From positions 1 to 6,047 of the forward strand of contig JANTGV010000078.1 of NCBI GenBank assembly GCA_024762745.1: a DNA stretch of 6,047 nt. Direction: 5' to 3'. Below, one piece after another: positions 4,996 through 6,047 of this stretch. A model generated the notes under the pieces. That model did not search any database and had not been told where the DNA came from. It saw only the letters and a program-made list of their open reading frames with translations. Source of the stretch: Sulfurimonas sp. (lineage in GTDB: Bacteria; Campylobacterota; Campylobacteria; Campylobacterales; Sulfurimonadaceae). The first letter of the stretch is position 1. Every line of letters starts with the position of its first letter. Position numbers and translations under genes: made by a program.

Positions 4996-5991
4996 TTAGG
5001 GTACATCACAATACTCTAGTGAATCCAAAGAGGGTCTTTGTAAGTTATTATTCTGGGCAATATAGAGATTTTTTAAGTTCTTTAGTTTTTGAAAAGATTT
5101 AGGAAGTGTGCTGATGTTGTTCTCTTCTATATCAAGTTCTATCAAAGATTCTAACTCTCCTATACAGCTTGGTAGTTGGGTTAACTGATTGGCAGAGGCA
5201 CTTATATGTTTTAAATTTTTAAGTTGACAGATGGTATCTGGTAAATTTTCTAACCTATTGTTATCTATGGTCAATATCTGCAAATCTTCGAGTTTGCTAA
5301 TGTCAAAGTTTAATTCACTTAGGTTGTTATCATTTAGGTTGAGTTTGATGAGCATATCGTGTGATTGCAGGGTTGGTAAATTAGTGATGTTGTTACCCTC
5401 TAAAAGCAAAGTTTCTAACTCTTGAATTTTACTGATAGAATCGGGGATATCTTGAAATTGATTGTAAGAGAGATCTAAATAATAGAGGGATTTCATAGAT
5501 GCAAAAACATCTGGTAAGTACTCTAACCGGTTGGTATCTAAAGAAAAATAGAGCAGTTTATTGAGATTTTTTAGTGATTTAGAGAGTGATTGTATATCAT
5601 TTGCTGCCAAGGTAAGTCGTGTCAAGTTTGTAAGCGTATAAAAACTTTCAGGCAGCGTTTTTAAACGATTTGCATTCAAGTTTATAACCACTAGTGATTG
5701 AAGAGAACCTATGGAGTTGGGCAGTGTTTCTAGTAAATTGTTTTCACATTGGAGGTTTCGTAATTTTGATAGATTTCCTATACTTTCAGGTAATTTTTGC
5801 AAACGATTACCTGAAAGTTTTAATACTGTTAAGTTACAGAGTGAACCAATACTCTCAGGTAATACTCTAATTTTCTTTTTACTCAGATCCAATACCTATA
5901 AGGCTTGTAATTTTTCTAGATCTGTAGGTATAAGGTGGGTAAAACCTTCTGTTTTTACCCACCTTACAAAATCTTTTAATGATTCGTTCAT
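4996..5991 (-). pseudogene. Leucine-rich-repeat protein interrupted by an in-frame TAG after codon 31
   Basis: The natural start is ATG at 5989-5991, preceded by GAGGAAG and directly abutting the stop of an upstream gene. It encodes MNESLKDFVRWVKTEGF and continues to LEKLQAL, where TAG (5896-5898) interrupts the frame. Directly after it the frame resumes with VLDLSKKKIRVLPESIG and stays open for 299 further residues to TAA at 4996-4998; the longest uninterrupted piece runs 4996..5892 from a TTG codon and has 298 residues. The unbroken product would be 331 residues. It consists of about 12-13 tandem 22-23-residue repeats of the form LxxLxLxxNxLxxLPxxIxxLxx, the bacterial SDS22-like/plant-like LRR type, with no signal peptide or membrane segment, so it is a cytosolic protein-binding scaffold. 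The TAG lies within the first repeat, between a leucine and VLDLS, which shows that the upstream part belongs to the same gene. The TTG at 5890-5892 has no ribosome binding site. Partners and role are unknown. Confidence 0.8.
5931..5966. repeat. Perfect inverted repeat, 14-bp arms and 8-bp spacer, inside the LRR gene start
   Basis: The left arm TAAGGTGGGTAAAA (5931-5944) is exactly complementary to the right arm TTTTACCCACCTTA (5953-5966). In the LRR mRNA it would fold into a stable stem-loop spanning roughly codons 9 to 20, some 25 nt after the start codon and about 32 nt before the in-frame TAG. No T-tract follows on either strand, so an intrinsic terminator is unlikely. It could affect translation or mRNA stability of the LRR gene, or be a binding site or scar of a small inserted element. 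Confidence 0.75.
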
Positions 5992-6047
5992 CTATCTTCC
6001 TCTCATCTGTTCAATCAAATAATCAATCTCTTCATAATCTATTGTAC
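5992..6047 (-). CDS. Unidentified protein, C-terminal end (5' end outside window)
   Basis: The last 17 codons of a minus-strand gene are visible, ending DYEEIDYLIEQMRGR and TAG at 5992-5994. The frame is open to the window edge. The piece reads as an acidic amphipathic helix followed by a short basic end. The stop directly precedes the ATG of the LRR gene (TAGATG), and the GAGGAAG that serves as its ribosome binding site lies within these last codons, so the two genes are probably co-transcribed. Too little is visible to name a family. Confidence 0.55.
   Translation of the reverse strand, partial: TIDYEEIDYLIEQMRGR

Noticed and set aside
4996..5892. LRR gene as a CRISPR-like or DNA tandem repeat array
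   Set aside because: The periodicity is at protein level with divergent DNA; no identical repeats with regular spacers.
4794..6022. Plus-strand open frames opposite the DUF4160 and LRR genes (4794-5102, 5231-5425, 5711-6022)
   Set aside because: They are low-complexity Phe/Leu/Ser-rich shadows of the minus-strand genes; the LRR repeats on the other strand are unmistakable.

Overview
The window looks like part of a nitrogen-fixation (nif) gene cluster from a low-GC, Campylobacterota-type bacterium (Sulfurimonas/Sulfurovum/Arcobacter-like). That assignment is an inference from base composition, protein style and gene content; no rRNA or other taxonomic marker is present.

Plus strand, 1-4347: the 3' end of a nifT/fixU gene is followed by a ~100-bp regulatory gap holding a perfect 11-bp-arm palindrome. 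Then comes a compact four-gene operon whose members overlap by 11, 8 and 4 nt. In order these are the sigma54-dependent activator NifA; a thioredoxin-fold protein resembling thiol peroxidase (Tpx) but without its catalytic cysteines; a SIR2-like protein with Met where the catalytic His normally lies; and a ClpX unfoldase with an intact zinc-binding domain and ATPase core but altered RKH (here RKN) and IGF (here MGF) loops. No NifL gene is visible, and NifA lacks the cysteine pattern of oxygen-sensitive NifA proteins. A reasonable but unproven reading is that the three downstream proteins form a post-translational control or quality-control module for NifA or nitrogenase, joining a degenerate peroxidase fold, a nucleotide-binding fold and an unfoldase.

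Minus strand, 6047-4488, converging on the nif operon: the last 17 codons of an unidentified gene, a leucine-rich-repeat protein, and a DUF4160-DUF2442 gene pair. This side appears eroded. The LRR gene has an in-frame TAG after codon 31. The DUF2442 gene has an in-frame TAG exactly where the family usually has a conserved Trp. The DUF4160 gene lacks its N-terminal part. In both amber cases the downstream frame stays open to a natural-looking C-terminus ending in TAA, so the lesions are recent mutations, sequencing errors or, less likely, read-through sites.

The 140 bp between the convergent blocks (4348-4487) hold no convincing gene or terminator, only a possible 24-codon C-terminal remnant on the minus strand. 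The clearest candidate for something undescribed is the nifA-Tpx-like-SIR2-like-clpX operon.
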